Source: DATEOR01 sp963766725
GTDB lineage: Bacteria > Actinomycetota > Thermoleophilia > Gaiellales > Gaiellaceae
NCBI GenBank assembly: GCA_963766725.1
Contig: CAVYBK010000006.1
Location: 372,001-436,000 of the forward strand
DNA length: 64,000 nucleotides
Reading direction: 5' to 3'
Below the pieces are notes generated by a model. It made no database searches, was not told where the DNA came from, and worked only from the letters and a program-made list of their open reading frames with translations. This document shows positions 1 through 9,378 of the stretch, one piece after another. Numbering within the stretch: position 1 is the stretch's first letter; each line of letters starts with the position of its first letter. Position numbers and translations under genes: made by a program.

Positions 1-924
1 TGAGACGAGCGACTGGATCTCGAGGAGCAGCGGGCGCGTCCCTTCGAGCGCGCAGACCACGGCCGAACCGGGCTGGTCGTCCTGCGAGCGGCCGAAGAGC
101 TCGGACGGATCCTCGACTCCCTCCAGGCCCGCGCCGGTCATCTCGAAGACGCCGAGCTCGTTGGTCGAGCCGAAGCGGTTTTTCACGGCGCGAAGGATCC
201 GGTGGGCGCGGTAGCGGTCGCCCTCGAAGTGCAGGACGCAGTCGACGAGGTGCTCGAGGACGCGGGGCCCCGCGACGTTTCCGTCCTTCGTCACGTGCCC
301 GACGAGGAACGTGGCGATGCCCAGCTCCTTCGACACGCGGAGCATCCTGCCCGCTGCCTCGCGGACCTGGGCCACCGAGCCCGGCGCCGAGCCGAGCTCC
401 GGCGCGTAGAGGGTCTGCACGGAGTCGATCACGCACACGTCGGGCCGCTCCCGCTCGAGGGTGGCGCAGACCTCGTCGAGGTTCGTCTCAGCCAGGATGT
501 GCACATCGGCTCCGCCGCCGAGCCGGTCGGCGCGGAGCTTCACCTGCGCCGCCGACTCCTCACCCGTGACGAGCAGGACCCGCCGGTCGGCGCTCAGCGA
601 GCGGAGCGCCATAAGGAGGAGCGTCGACTTCCCGATGCCCGGGTCGCCGCTGACGAGGACGAGGCTCGCGGGCACGAGCCCGCCGCCGAGAACGCGGTCG
701 AGCTCGGTTACGCCCGTCGGGATCCGCTCGGCGTCGGCCGCCTCGACGTCGACGAGGCGGAGCAGCGGCCGTCCTGCCGCCGGAGTCGCGCCTTTCGGCA
801 CCGCGGCGATCCGCTCCTCGACGAGCGTTCCCCAGCTTCCGCACGTCGGGCACTTGCCGAGCCACTTCCCGGTCGTGTACCCGCACTCGGAGCAGGCGTG
901 CTGGATTGCTGCGGCCTTTGCCAT
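1..924 (-). CDS. radA: DNA repair protein RadA (3' end cut by window edge)
   Basis: RadA is a RecA-like ATPase that processes branched recombination intermediates during repair. The visible 308 codons begin at ATG 924-922. They show an N-terminal zinc finger (C11-x2-C14, C25-x2-C28), a Walker A motif GDPGIGKST at about residues 93-101, and the family-specific KNRFG motif near residue 248. The reading frame is open through base 1, so the C-terminal Lon-like domain lies outside the window. The GNAT gene on the plus strand starts 61 bases away, so the two are divergent. The zinc finger, Walker A and KNRFG together separate RadA from RecA. Identification is firm. Confidence 0.96.
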   Translation of the reverse strand, partial: MAKAAAIQHACSECGYTTGKWLGKCPTCGSWGTLVEERIAAVPKGATPAAGRPLLRLVDVEAADAERIPTGVTELDRVLGGGLVPASLVLVSGDPGIGKSTLLLMALRSLSADRRVLLVTGEESAAQVKLRADRLGGGADVHILAETNLDEVCATLERERPDVCVIDSVQTLYAPELGSAPGSVAQVREAAGRMLRVSKELGIATFLVGHVTKDGNVAGPRVLEHLVDCVLHFEGDRYRAHRILRAVKNRFGSTNELGVFEMTGAGLEGVEDPSELFGRSQDDQPGSAVVCALEGTRPLLLEIQSLVS

Positions 925-985
925 GGGCGACCCATCGTAGGGCCGGGGTCCGACGTCTCCAGGCACCTGGGACAATCCCGCGACG

Positions 986-1714
986 ATGCCGGCACAGATC
1001 TTCACCGACTCGGAACGCCCTGACCTCTACGACCGCCTCGACGAGCTCGCAGACCCGTGGCCCGAGTTCATCCACCACGACGATGTCGTGAACGAGTGGT
1101 GGCCGCTATTGCATGAGCGCTTTCCCGATTTCCAGCTCGTGCTCTACGACCCGGACGCGGATGTGATTCTCGGCCGCGGCTGCACCCTGCCCGTCTCCTG
1201 GGACGGCCACAACGAGTCGCTCTCGGCCGGTGTCGTGGACATCATCGGGGAGGCGTTCGCCGAGGGCGCCCAGGCAAACGTCCTTTGCGCGCTTGTCGCC
1301 GTCGTCGATCCCAGGCAGCAGGGACGCGGGCTTTCGGGTCACATCGTCGAAGGGATGGCGGCGGCCGCCGGCCGAGCCGGCCTCGAGTGTCTCATCGCGC
1401 CTGTTCGCCCGACCTGGAAGGACCGTTACCCGCTGATCCCGATCGAGGAGTACATGCAGTGGACCCGCGAGGACGGGCTGCCCTTCGATCCGTGGATCCG
1501 CCTGCACGCTCGCCTGGGAGCCGAGATCCTCGCAGTCGCCGAGCGCTCGCTGGACATCAGCGGCTCGGTCGCCGAGTGGGAGTCGTGGACCGGAATGTCG
1601 TTCCCGCAGGACGGCGACTACGTCGTGCCCGGCGCGCTCGTGCCCGTGCGATTCGAAGACGGCATCGGCCGCTACGTCGAGCCGAACGTCTGGATGCGGC
1701 ACGAGCCGCGCTAG
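986..1714 (+). CDS. GNAT-family N-acetyltransferase
   Basis: A 242-residue soluble protein with the acetyl-CoA pyrophosphate-binding signature of GNAT enzymes, DPRQQGRGLSG, at about residues 106-116, followed by the usual long helix. The C-terminal half contains Trp-rich stretches and no second GNAT motif, so substrate cannot be assigned. Start ATG 986 is the first in frame; a GACAAT -10-like hexamer lies 9 bases upstream, which would make the mRNA leaderless, and no Shine-Dalgarno is visible. The stop codon overlaps the end of the convergent oxidoreductase gene (TAG 1712-1714 against CTA 1711-1713). Confidence 0.75.
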   Translation: MPAQIFTDSERPDLYDRLDELADPWPEFIHHDDVVNEWWPLLHERFPDFQLVLYDPDADVILGRGCTLPVSWDGHNESLSAGVVDIIGEAFAEGAQANVLCALVAVVDPRQQGRGLSGHIVEGMAAAAGRAGLECLIAPVRPTWKDRYPLIPIEEYMQWTREDGLPFDPWIRLHARLGAEILAVAERSLDISGSVAEWESWTGMSFPQDGDYVVPGALVPVRFEDGIGRYVEPNVWMRHEPR

Positions 1715-2908
1715 CGGAAGCGCTCGATGCGAAACGGCTCGAGCTCACGCGGCGAGGCGCCGTCGAGGATGACCTGCGCGAGGAGCTTCCCCGTGACCGG
1801 GCCGAGGGTGATGCCCATGCGGCCGTGCCCCGTGGCGACGTAGAGGCCCTCGCGTCCGGGGACAGGGCCGATCACCGGAAGACCGTCCGAGGGGTAGGGA
1901 CGAAGGCCGGCCCGACCAGTTCGATCTCGTCCGGGCTCACCAGTCCTCAGGAAGGCGGCGGACGAGCGGACGAGCGCATCGATCCGCTCGCGCTTCAGCT
2001 ACTCGTCGATCCCTGTCAGGTCGAAGATGCCCGCGATCCGCAGCAGGCCTCCGTCGAAGGTGCTCGTCCCGACCTTGCCCTCGGAGAGATAGAGCGCGTG
2101 ACGCGGAAGCCTGCCGCTCGACTTGGCCGTGATGCTGTAGCCCTTCGCCGCCTCCATCGGGAAGCGACTCTCGCCGAGGAGCTCGCCCGACCAGGCGCCC
2201 GCCGCCACGACGACGGCGTCGGCGTCCAGGTCCTCGAGGTCGTCGACGGCGGTGTTCTCCTCCACCTCCGCACCGTTCGCGCGGAGCCACGCTGCGAGGC
2301 CCTGGGAGACGCTCTCCGGGCGCACGTAGCGCTCGCTCGGCGCGTGCACGCCGCCGATCACCGCCTCGGAGAGCGCCGGGTCGAGCTCGCGCGCCTCTTC
2401 GCCCGAGATGACGCGTACCGGCCCTTCGTACCCGGCCTCCTCGGCCTCGGTGAGCATCGCGGCGTACTCGTCGAGACCGGGCTCGGTCAGCGCCGCGACG
2501 AGCATCCCGGGCGAGTGCATCTCGAACTCCACCCCTGCCGCGCGCAGCTCGTCGTAGTCCGCGAACGCCGACTTCGTCAGCGCGACGGTGGCCTCGAGGC
2601 CCGCGCTGGTAGCGCTCGGCCGAGGACGCGCGCCAGAAGCCCCAGGACCAGCGGAGAAACGACGGGCCCAGCAGCGGGCTGATGAGGAGCGGGCTGTCAC
2701 GGTGCAGCATCCCGCGCAGCGCGCCGCCCATGACCCCAGGAGCGGGAAGCGGCGCGGAAAGCCCGGGGCAGATCCAGCCCGTGTTGCCGCGCGAGCAGCC
2801 CTCGCCGACGCGTCCGCGCTCGTAGACCGTCACCTCGGCCCCGCCGCGCCTGAGCGCGAACGCGCACGAGAGGCCGACAACTCCCCCGCCGACTACCGCT
2901 ACGCGCAC
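1711..2908 (-). pseudogene. FAD-dependent D-amino-acid dehydrogenase/oxidase-like gene, interrupted
   Basis: The family (DadA/glycine oxidase fold) oxidises D-amino acids or glycine using FAD. The N-terminus has the dinucleotide-binding GGGVVGLS motif (residues 7-14). The C-terminus carries the conserved block GLRPYPSDGLPVIG and the FAD-closing GHGRMGITLGP. Two lesions split the frame. First, an extra base near 2608-2609 moves the frame between ERYQ and AGLEATVAL. Second, an in-frame TAG at 2001-1999 lies in a region that otherwise continues (LKRERIDALV) into the C-terminal block. Undoing both gives a roughly normal 395-residue protein. It lies 3 bases after the reductase gene on the same strand, probably co-transcribed. 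Either a recent pseudogene or sequence error. Confidence 0.75.
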
Positions 2909-2911
2909 GGG

Positions 2912-3619
2912 CTAGTAGCCGCTGAACGAGTCCGACTGAACCTGGTCTTCGGAGAGGCCCGCCTCGAGCAGCGAGCCCTCGACGGACTTCGCCATCGGCG
3001 GGGGCCCGGCGATCATGAAATGGAAGGACTCGAGGTCGCCGAGGAGGTCTCGGAGCACGTCGGCGTCCAGCATGCGTGAGTCTCCGTCCCAGCTCGGGTC
3101 ATCGGTCATCGTGAAGATGACCCGGCATCGCGGAACGACCGACTCGAGCTCCTTCAGCTCGTCCAGGAACGCGGTCGATTCGACGTCGCGGTTCGAGTAG
3201 ACCAGGGTGATGTCGTAGTCGAGGCCCTTGTCGGCGATGTAGCGGAGCATCGAGCGAAACGGGGTGATGCCGATGCCGCCCGCGATGAACGCGTACCGCT
3301 TGGATGTGTCCTCGGGGAGGGTGAAGCTTCCCTTCGGCTGCTCGACGTCGACCGCGGCGCCCTCCGGCATCTCCACGAGGGAGCGCTTGAAGGCGGTGTC
3401 GCGAATGCGCGTGGCGAGCCCGAGCACGCCCTTCTCCGTGGGAGACGTGACGACGGTGATGTGCCGGCGCGGCCCCTTCTCGTCGTCGTAGGGCGGGTCG
3501 AGGAGCTCGACCCAGAAGTACTGGCCCGGCTCGAACTCGACGTCCTCGCCGCCGAGGTCGAAGGTGACGAAGAGGGTTCCCTTCGCGACCTCCCGCTTCT
3601 CCTTGATCGTTGCCTGCAT
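2912..3619 (-). CDS. FNR-type FAD/NAD(P)-binding oxidoreductase
   Basis: A 235-residue ferredoxin-NADP reductase-like flavoprotein without a fused ferredoxin domain. The FAD domain has RRHITVVTSP near residue 50, in the place of the usual RxYS. The NAD domain has GGIGITPFRSML near residue 113 and the AGPPPMAKSV motif near residue 204. It ends with an aromatic residue (SGY), as flavin-stacking FNR enzymes often do. The ATG is preceded by AAGGAG at a normal distance. It lies just upstream of the DadA-like gene on the same strand, so it could recycle electrons from that oxidoreductase; that partnership is inference. Confidence 0.82.
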   Translation of the reverse strand: MQATIKEKREVAKGTLFVTFDLGGEDVEFEPGQYFWVELLDPPYDDEKGPRRHITVVTSPTEKGVLGLATRIRDTAFKRSLVEMPEGAAVDVEQPKGSFTLPEDTSKRYAFIAGGIGITPFRSMLRYIADKGLDYDITLVYSNRDVESTAFLDELKELESVVPRCRVIFTMTDDPSWDGDSRMLDADVLRDLLGDLESFHFMIAGPPPMAKSVEGSLLEAGLSEDQVQSDSFSGY

Positions 3620-3672
3620 CAGTTCTCCTTAGTGGCAGGCATTGTGGCGGTTCTTACCCGCTCGCGAGAAGG

Positions 3673-6201
3673 CTATTCGTCGTCGTGCGGCTCGTCGTCG
3701 CCCGCTTCGGCCGCCGGCTCCTCGGGGGGAACCGTGACCTTCTCGGGCTCCGGCTCGTCGGGCGGGTCGATGACCGAGATGCCGACCTCTTCGTCGTCCT
3801 TGCGGTCGACCATGATCGTCGAGCCCGGCTTGAGCGAGCGGCCGAGGACGAAGTCCGCGAGCGGATCCTCGATGAAGTGCTGGATCGCGCGGCGGAGCGG
3901 CCGGGCACCCATTGCCGGGTCGTAGCCCTTCTCGACGAGCAGCTCCTTGGCCCCCTCGGTGAGCTCGATGGCGGCCTCGTGCTCGCTCATCTGCTCCTTG
4001 AGCCGCTTCATCATCAGGTCGACGATCGTCTTGATCTCGTCCTTCGTCAGCTTGTGGAAGACGATTACCTCGTCGATGCGGTTCAGGAGCTCGGGGCGGA
4101 AGACCTTCTTGAGCTCGCCCATGATCCGGTCCTTCATGTCCTCGTAGGACAGGCCGGTCTCGTCGCCGACGCTGAAGCCGAGCGACTGGTTCTTCGAGAT
4201 GGTGGCCGCGCCGATGTTCGAGGTCATGATCACGATCGTGTTGCGGAAGTCGACCTTGCGGCCCTGGGCGTCCGTCAGCTTCCCGTCCTCGAGGATCTGG
4301 AGCAGGATGTTGAAGACGTCCGGATGGGCCTTCTCGATCTCGTCGAGAAGGACGACGGAGTACGGCTTGCGGCGCACGGCCTCGGTCAGCTGGCCGCCCT
4401 CGTCGTAGCCGATGTAGCCCGGAGGCGAGCCGACGAGCCGGGACACGGAGTGCTTCTCCATGTACTCCGACATGTCCACCTGGATCATCGCGTCCTCGTC
4501 GCCGAAGAGGAACTCGGCGAGCGTGCGCGCCAGCTCGGTCTTCCCCACGCCCGAGGGGCCGAGGAAGATGAACGAGCCGGTCGGGCGCTTCGGGTCCTTG
4601 ATGCCGGCCCGCGCGCGGCGGATCGACTTCGACACGGCGACGATGGCCTCGTTCTGGCCGATGACGCGCTTGTGGAGCTCGTCCTCCATGCGGATGAGCT
4701 TCTGGGACTCGGCCTCCGTGAGCTTGAAGACGGGGATGCCCGTCCACATCGAGACGATGTCGGCGATCTCCTCCTCGCCGATCTCCGGCTGCTCGACCTG
4801 CTCCGAGTTGCGCCACTTCTCCTCGAGGTCGCGCTTCTTCTGCGAGAGCTTGCGCTCCTTGTCGCGGAGGTTGGCGGCCTTCTCGAACTCCTGCGCCTCG
4901 ATGGCGGCTTCCTTCTCCTCGCGGACGCGCTCGATCTCTTCCTCGAGCTCGCGGTGCCGCGGGGGAGCCGTCATCGTCTTGATGCGCATGCGGGACGCGG
5001 CCTCGTCGATGAGGTCGATTGCCTTGTCCGGCAGGTGGCGGTCCTGGATGTAGCGGTCGGAGAGCACCGCGGCTGCGCGGAGCGCGTCGTCGGTGATCGT
5101 GCAGCGGTGGTGCGCCTCGTAGCGGTCGCGCAGGCCCCGGAGGATCTGCTGCGTGTCGTCCACGGTCGGCTCCTCCACCTTGATCTGCTGGAAGCGGCGC
5201 TCGAGAGCGGCGTCGCGCTCGAGGTACTTGCGGTACTCGTCCAGAGTCGTGGCGCCGATCGTCTGCAGCTCGCCGCGGGCAAGCGCTGGCTTGAGGATCG
5301 AGGCGGCGTCGATGGCGCCCTCGGCGGCACCCGCGCCGACGAGATTGTGGAGCTCGTCGATGAACAGGATGATGTCGCCGCGCTGGGTGATCTCCTTCAT
5401 CACCTTCTTCAGGCGCTCCTCGAACTCACCGCGGTACTTCGACCCGGCGACGAGAGCCGCGAGGTCGAGCGTGTAGATCTGCTTGCCCTTCAGGAGCTCG
5501 GGAACCTGGTTTCCGCTGATGCGGGCGGCGAGGCCCTCGACGACGGCGGTCTTGCCGACGCCGGGCTCGCCGATGAGCACCGGGTTGTTCTTCGTGCGGC
5601 GCGAGAGGATCTGCATGACGCGCTCGATCTCCGTCTGGCGCCCGACGACCGGGTCGAGCTTGCCCTCGGAGGCGAGCCGCGTGAGGTTGCGGCCGAACTG
5701 GTCGAGAAGCTTGGAGCTCTTCGTCTTCTCGCCCGTCGCGCCGCCGCCGCCCTGCTGCCGCCGGCCGGGGCCGGAGAGCATGCGGATGATCTCGTTGCGG
5801 ATCTTCTCGGCGTCGGCGTCGAAGTCGAGCAGGATGCGGGCCGCGACACCCTCGTTCTCGCGCACGAGGCCGAGGAGGATGTGCTCCGTCCCGATGTAGT
5901 TGTGGCCGAGAGAGAGCGCTTCGCGAAGCGCGAGCTCGAGGACCTTCTTGGCGCGCGGGGTGAACGGGATCTGGCCCGTCGTCACCTCGTCGCCCTGGCC
6001 GACGATGCGCGCGACCTGGGCGCGCACCTCCTCGACGGTGATGTCGAGGCTCTCGAGAACCCGGGCTGCGAGCCCCTCCTCCTCCCGGAGGAGGCCGAGG
6101 AGGATGTGCTCGGTGCCGATGTAGTTGTGCTTCAGCGCGCGGGCCTCGTCCTGCGCGAGAACGACGACCTGTCTTGCCCTCTCAGTAAACCGTTCGAACA
6201 A
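3673..6201 (-). CDS. clpC: ATP-dependent Clp protease ATP-binding subunit ClpC
   Basis: ClpC is a Hsp100 unfoldase that feeds substrates to ClpP. The 842-residue protein has two N-terminal Clp repeats (about 1-140, each with an IGTEHILLGL motif). AAA module 1 has Walker A GEPGVGKT near residue 212. A UVR/M-domain coiled coil lies near 410-450, and AAA module 2 has GPSGVGKT near residue 547. The C-terminus is acidic and Pro-rich. The start is TTG at 6201-6199, chosen because MFERFTERAR is the family N-terminus and AAAGGA lies 9 bases upstream. No CtsR or McsA/B genes are adjacent, so it stands as a single gene here. Confidence 0.97.
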   Translation of the reverse strand: MFERFTERARQVVVLAQDEARALKHNYIGTEHILLGLLREEEGLAARVLESLDITVEEVRAQVARIVGQGDEVTTGQIPFTPRAKKVLELALREALSLGHNYIGTEHILLGLVRENEGVAARILLDFDADAEKIRNEIIRMLSGPGRRQQGGGGATGEKTKSSKLLDQFGRNLTRLASEGKLDPVVGRQTEIERVMQILSRRTKNNPVLIGEPGVGKTAVVEGLAARISGNQVPELLKGKQIYTLDLAALVAGSKYRGEFEERLKKVMKEITQRGDIILFIDELHNLVGAGAAEGAIDAASILKPALARGELQTIGATTLDEYRKYLERDAALERRFQQIKVEEPTVDDTQQILRGLRDRYEAHHRCTITDDALRAAAVLSDRYIQDRHLPDKAIDLIDEAASRMRIKTMTAPPRHRELEEEIERVREEKEAAIEAQEFEKAANLRDKERKLSQKKRDLEEKWRNSEQVEQPEIGEEEIADIVSMWTGIPVFKLTEAESQKLIRMEDELHKRVIGQNEAIVAVSKSIRRARAGIKDPKRPTGSFIFLGPSGVGKTELARTLAEFLFGDEDAMIQVDMSEYMEKHSVSRLVGSPPGYIGYDEGGQLTEAVRRKPYSVVLLDEIEKAHPDVFNILLQILEDGKLTDAQGRKVDFRNTIVIMTSNIGAATISKNQSLGFSVGDETGLSYEDMKDRIMGELKKVFRPELLNRIDEVIVFHKLTKDEIKTIVDLMMKRLKEQMSEHEAAIELTEGAKELLVEKGYDPAMGARPLRRAIQHFIEDPLADFVLGRSLKPGSTIMVDRKDDEEVGISVIDPPDEPEPEKVTVPPEEPAAEAGDDEPHDDE

Positions 6202-6234
6202 CCCTTGAATCCTTTCTCGCTTGCTCCGCGACCT

Positions 6235-6240
6235 ATCGTA
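6235..6240 (-). promoter_or_regulatory. Putative clpC -10 box in the clpC/CAP intergenic region
   Basis: The 170-base divergent gap 6202-6371 holds TACGAT on the minus strand, 33 bases before the clpC start, with only a weak TTCGGT-like -35 placed 18 bases upstream of it. An inverted repeat ACACG-N3-CGTGT (6275-6287) and a CTCGCGAG palindrome (6326-6333) are also present and could be operator half-sites. No HAIR- or CIRCE-type element was recognised. This is pattern reading only. Confidence 0.35.
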
Positions 6241-6371
6241 CCGGTCCGGTCGGGAGCTACCGAACGCCTGCGAGACACGCTACGTGTTCGTATCGGACGC
6301 ACGACAGATTTCCTCAAGGATCCCTCTCGCGAGGGCGGCGTAACCGCTCCGACTAGACGATTTTCTATCGT

Positions 6372-6899
6372 GTGACCGTCCTCCGCTGGATCTCCATAGC
6401 CCTCGCAGCACTCGTCTTCGCGGCCCCCGCGGGCGCGACGACCGTCGTCCAGCACAACGGGGCCGAGAATCGGCTCGTGCAGCGGATCAACCACGTGCGC
6501 GAAAACCACGGGCTCAAGCCCTTGCACGTCGTCACGCGCCTGACGAACGCCGCCACCCGGCACTCGAACTCGATGGCGAACGTCGGCTACTTCCGCCACG
6601 AGCTTCGCCACAACGGCAAGTGGAAGTCGTTCGGGACCTGGATCCGCTGGTACTGGCCAGGCCCGGGCTACACGGCCTGGAGCGCCGGCGAGAACCTCGC
6701 CTGGGGAGCGCCCGGCCTCGGCGTCCGCAAGACGGTTTCGCTCTGGATGCACAGCCCCGGCCACCGCGCCAACCTTCTCAACAAGGACTGGAACAAGATC
6801 GGAGTCTCGATCGCCCACATCACCGACCCGGTCGGCTACTACAAGGACTACTCGGAGGCGACGATCGTCACCGCAGACTTCGGCAGGCGCGCCAAGTAG
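6372..6899 (+). CDS. Secreted CAP (SCP/YkwD) domain protein
   Basis: A 175-residue exported protein. The GTG start gives a short positively charged end and a hydrophobic signal peptide ending near AGA (residues 18-20). The CAP fold is marked by RINHVRENHGL near residue 37, the His-bearing NVGYFRHEL, the YTAWSAGENLAWG block, and the closing MHSPGHRANLL near residue 130. The conserved His and Glu of CAP proteins are present. The bacterial family is extracellular, and its biochemical role is mostly unknown. It is divergent from clpC and 14 bases upstream of the AlkA-like gene. Confidence 0.88.
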   Translation: MTVLRWISIALAALVFAAPAGATTVVQHNGAENRLVQRINHVRENHGLKPLHVVTRLTNAATRHSNSMANVGYFRHELRHNGKWKSFGTWIRWYWPGPGYTAWSAGENLAWGAPGLGVRKTVSLWMHSPGHRANLLNKDWNKIGVSIAHITDPVGYYKDYSEATIVTADFGRRAK

Positions 6900-6913
6900 T
6901 CTCGTACTCGAGG

Positions 6914-7865
6914 GTGCCGCTCGAGACCACGATCGCGCCGGTCCAGCCCTACTCGCTCGCTCTCTCCGCCCGGATGAAGAGCGACGCGACGCGCTTCCTC
7001 CGCGACGGCGTCCTGACAGTTGCCTACGAGGTCGGTGAGGCGCCCGCTCTGGCCCGCATCGTTCAGAAGCCGGACGGAAAGCTCGACGCCTCGAATCGAA
7101 AGCGCCGAGCCCGACGAGGCGCTCGCGAAGCTCCGTTTCATCCTCGCGGCGGACGACGACCACGGCGAGTTCATGCACCGGTTCCGCGACGACCCGCTGA
7201 TCGGCAACGCGGTCAAGACCCTCAGAGGAATGCGGCCGATCCGAACGGCCACGGTCGTCCATTCGCTCCTGAAGGCGGTCTGCGGGCAGCTGATCGAGTC
7301 GAAGGCGGCCCGGCTCCTCGAGGCCAGGCTCGTACGCCTTGCCTCTCCGGAGCACGAAGGGCTGCGGCTTCCTCCGCAGCGCGACACATTCCAGAGCTTC
7401 ACCCGCGCAGACCTCGCCCGCCACGGTCTCGTCTCGCGCAAGGGCTCGGCGCTCCTCCGGCTCACGAAGGAGCTCGACCTCGAGCGGCTTCACGGTGTCT
7501 CGACGGAAGTGGCTGCGCGAAGAATCGAGCGCGAGCGCGGCCTCGGCCCGTGGTCGGCCGGGATGATCTGCCTCTACGGGCTCGGGCGCTACGAGTGCGG
7601 GCTCGTCGGCGACCTCGGCCTCGTCAAGCTCGTCTCCGCGCAGCGCGGCCGCTGGGTCGAGACCGAGGAGACGCGCGAGCTACTCGAGCCCTACGGAGAA
7701 TGGGCCGGGCTCGCGAGCATCTTTATCCTCTCGAGCCTGAAGGATCACTCCGTCGGCCGGAGCGTCGGGAAGAGGATGACGTCGCGGATGGTCTCCCGGC
7801 CGGTGAGCAGCATGGAGAGCCTGTCGATGCCGAGCCCCAGGCCGGCTGTCGGCGGCATCCCGTAG
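6914..7865 (+). CDS. AlkA-like DNA-3-methyladenine glycosylase, frameshifted
   Basis: Base-excision repair glycosylases of the AlkA/HhH-GPD type remove alkylated purines. The N-terminal AlkA domain is read from GTG 6914 (ETTIAPVQPYSLALSARM). After about base 7090 the matching sequence continues one frame over as RIESAEPDEALAKLRF. This second frame contains a helix-hairpin-helix region near ERERGLGPWSAGMICLYGLG and the catalytic-Asp context GDLGLVKLV. One extra base near 7090-7098 explains the break. The apparent tail past 7740 (SVGRSVGKRM onward) reads antisense to lysS. A TGA at 7738-7740 in the neighbouring frame suggests a second slip, with the true end there. Functional state unknown. Confidence 0.62.
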
Positions 7866-9085
7866 GAGAGCGCCTCGACGTAATCGGGATCTTCCGCGCC
7901 CATCTCGGCGAAGCGCGCGGCCTGCTCCTCGGCGTCGTTCAGCTCCGAGTAGGCGTTGCCGAGCTCCATCCCGCCGGCGAAGTACTCGAAGCGCTCGACG
8001 ATCCCCTCGTCGCCCTCCTTCAGGCGCGCAAGCGGCGAGAGCTCGACGGGATAGTCGTGGAGGATCGTCGGCTGGATCAGCTTCGGCTCCACGAGATGGC
8101 TGAGCGCGTGGTCGACGAGCTGAGCCCACGTCTCGTCGGCGCCCGTGTCGACCTCCCGTTCCCGGAGCCGCTTGCGCAGATCGTTCGCGTCGCGCGTCCA
8201 GACGCCCTCGTCCTCGAGCGCCTCGATGAGGCTGAGGCGCTTCCAGGCGGGCCCGAAGTCGATCTCGTGGCCGCGGAAGGCGACCTTCGTGGATCCCGTC
8301 GCCTCCTGCGTCACGACGCGGAGGAGATCCTCGATGAGGGCCATAGCGTCCTCGTAGTCCGCGTACGCCTCGTACCACTCGAGCATCGTGAACTCGGGCT
8401 GGTGCTTGTAGGAGATGCTCTCGTTGCGGAAGTCCTTGCTGATCTCGTAGACCTTCTCGAGCCCGCCGACGATGAGGCGCTTGAGGTAGAGCTCGTCGGC
8501 GATGCGCAGATAAAGGTCGGCGTCGAGCTCGTTCGAGTGCGTGACGAACGGCTCGGCGAGCGCGCCGCCGTAGCGCGGCTGCAGGATCGGAGTCTCGACC
8601 TCGACGAACCCGCGCGCGTCGAGGTAGCGGCGGATGGCCGCCACGAGCTCGCTGCGGATGAGGAAGTCGCGCCGCGTCTCCTCGTTGACGAGGAGATCGA
8701 GGTAGCGCTTGCGATAGCGGGTCTCCGCGTCCACGACACCGTGGTAGGTGTCGGGAAGCGGCCGCCCGATCTTCGCGAGGAGCTGGAGCTCGGTCACCGC
8801 AAGCGACGGCTCGCCGCGCTTCGTCTTCGTGGCATGGCCGCGCACGCCGACGACGTCCCCCAGGTCGACGTCGAGGCCGCCTAGCTCGTCCGGCTGAGCC
8901 AGAAGCTGGATCTGCCCGCTGCGGTCGACGAGGTCGAGGAAGACGAGCTTCCCCATGTCCCGCCGGCCCATGACGCGGCCGGCCAGTGTGTGCTCTGCGC
9001 CGGTCGCCTGCGGCTCGAGGGTCTCCGCCTCGGCCCGGGCGGCAGCGATCTCCTCCCGGTCGGGAAAGCGGTGCGGAGTGCTCAT
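7745..9085 (-). CDS. lysS: Lysyl-tRNA synthetase, class II
   Basis: LysS charges tRNA-Lys. The 446-residue product has an N-terminal OB-fold anticodon-binding domain (GRVMGRRDMGKLVFLDL near residue 37). Class II motif 2 is FRNESISYKHQPEFTMLEWY, and motif 3 is GLGLGIDRLSMLLTG at the C-terminus. It is somewhat shorter than the usual ~490 residues, mainly through a reduced N-terminal extension. The ATG overlaps the stop of the upstream 98-residue frame by ATGA, which suggests translational coupling. Confidence 0.96.
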   Translation of the reverse strand: MSTPHRFPDREEIAAARAEAETLEPQATGAEHTLAGRVMGRRDMGKLVFLDLVDRSGQIQLLAQPDELGGLDVDLGDVVGVRGHATKTKRGEPSLAVTELQLLAKIGRPLPDTYHGVVDAETRYRKRYLDLLVNEETRRDFLIRSELVAAIRRYLDARGFVEVETPILQPRYGGALAEPFVTHSNELDADLYLRIADELYLKRLIVGGLEKVYEISKDFRNESISYKHQPEFTMLEWYEAYADYEDAMALIEDLLRVVTQEATGSTKVAFRGHEIDFGPAWKRLSLIEALEDEGVWTRDANDLRKRLREREVDTGADETWAQLVDHALSHLVEPKLIQPTILHDYPVELSPLARLKEGDEGIVERFEYFAGGMELGNAYSELNDAEEQAARFAEMGAEDPDYVEALSYGMPPTAGLGLGIDRLSMLLTGRETIRDVILFPTLRPTE

Positions 9086-9378
9086 GACCGCGCGAGTCTA
9101 GAGCGCGGCGGCGCGGCCGGACTCGTCGTCCTCGTCGTCGGAGAGGGCTCGCCCACCGCGTCCGTCTCGGTCGGATAGACGAGCGGGTCGGGGTCGGTCG
9201 GCAGCTCGAGCGCCGCCGCGGCGCCGGGAAGCGGCCGCCGGGGCGGGCCCACCGGGACGAGGTCGTCCTCCTCATCCGGCCACCGCGGCTCGGGCGGCGG
9301 CTCGGAGCCGCGCAGACCGGGAATCCTGCGCCGAGTGGCCCTCCAGAAGCGCCGGAGACGTCCGGGCCTCTTCTCCAT
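9082..9378 (-). CDS. Small Pro/Arg-rich hypothetical protein upstream of lysS
   Basis: A 98-residue frame I do not recognise. It begins with a basic, aromatic segment (KRPGRLRRFWRATRRR), then becomes rich in Pro, Glu, Asp and Thr, with no membrane segment or known motif. It is plausible as a gene because its TGA overlaps the lysS ATG (ATGA) and it fills the space between greA and lysS. It is doubtful because the greA frame as read runs 107 bases into it in another phase. If greA really ends near 9410, the overlap disappears. Confidence 0.45.
   Translation of the reverse strand: MEKRPGRLRRFWRATRRRIPGLRGSEPPPEPRWPDEEDDLVPVGPPRRPLPGAAAALELPTDPDPLVYPTETDAVGEPSPTTRTTSPAAPPRSRLARS

Noticed and set aside
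3610..6375. A 921-codon open frame on the strand opposite clpC, rich in Leu, Asp, Arg and Val
   Set aside because: It is a high-GC antisense shadow of clpC with no motifs, and clpC is certain.
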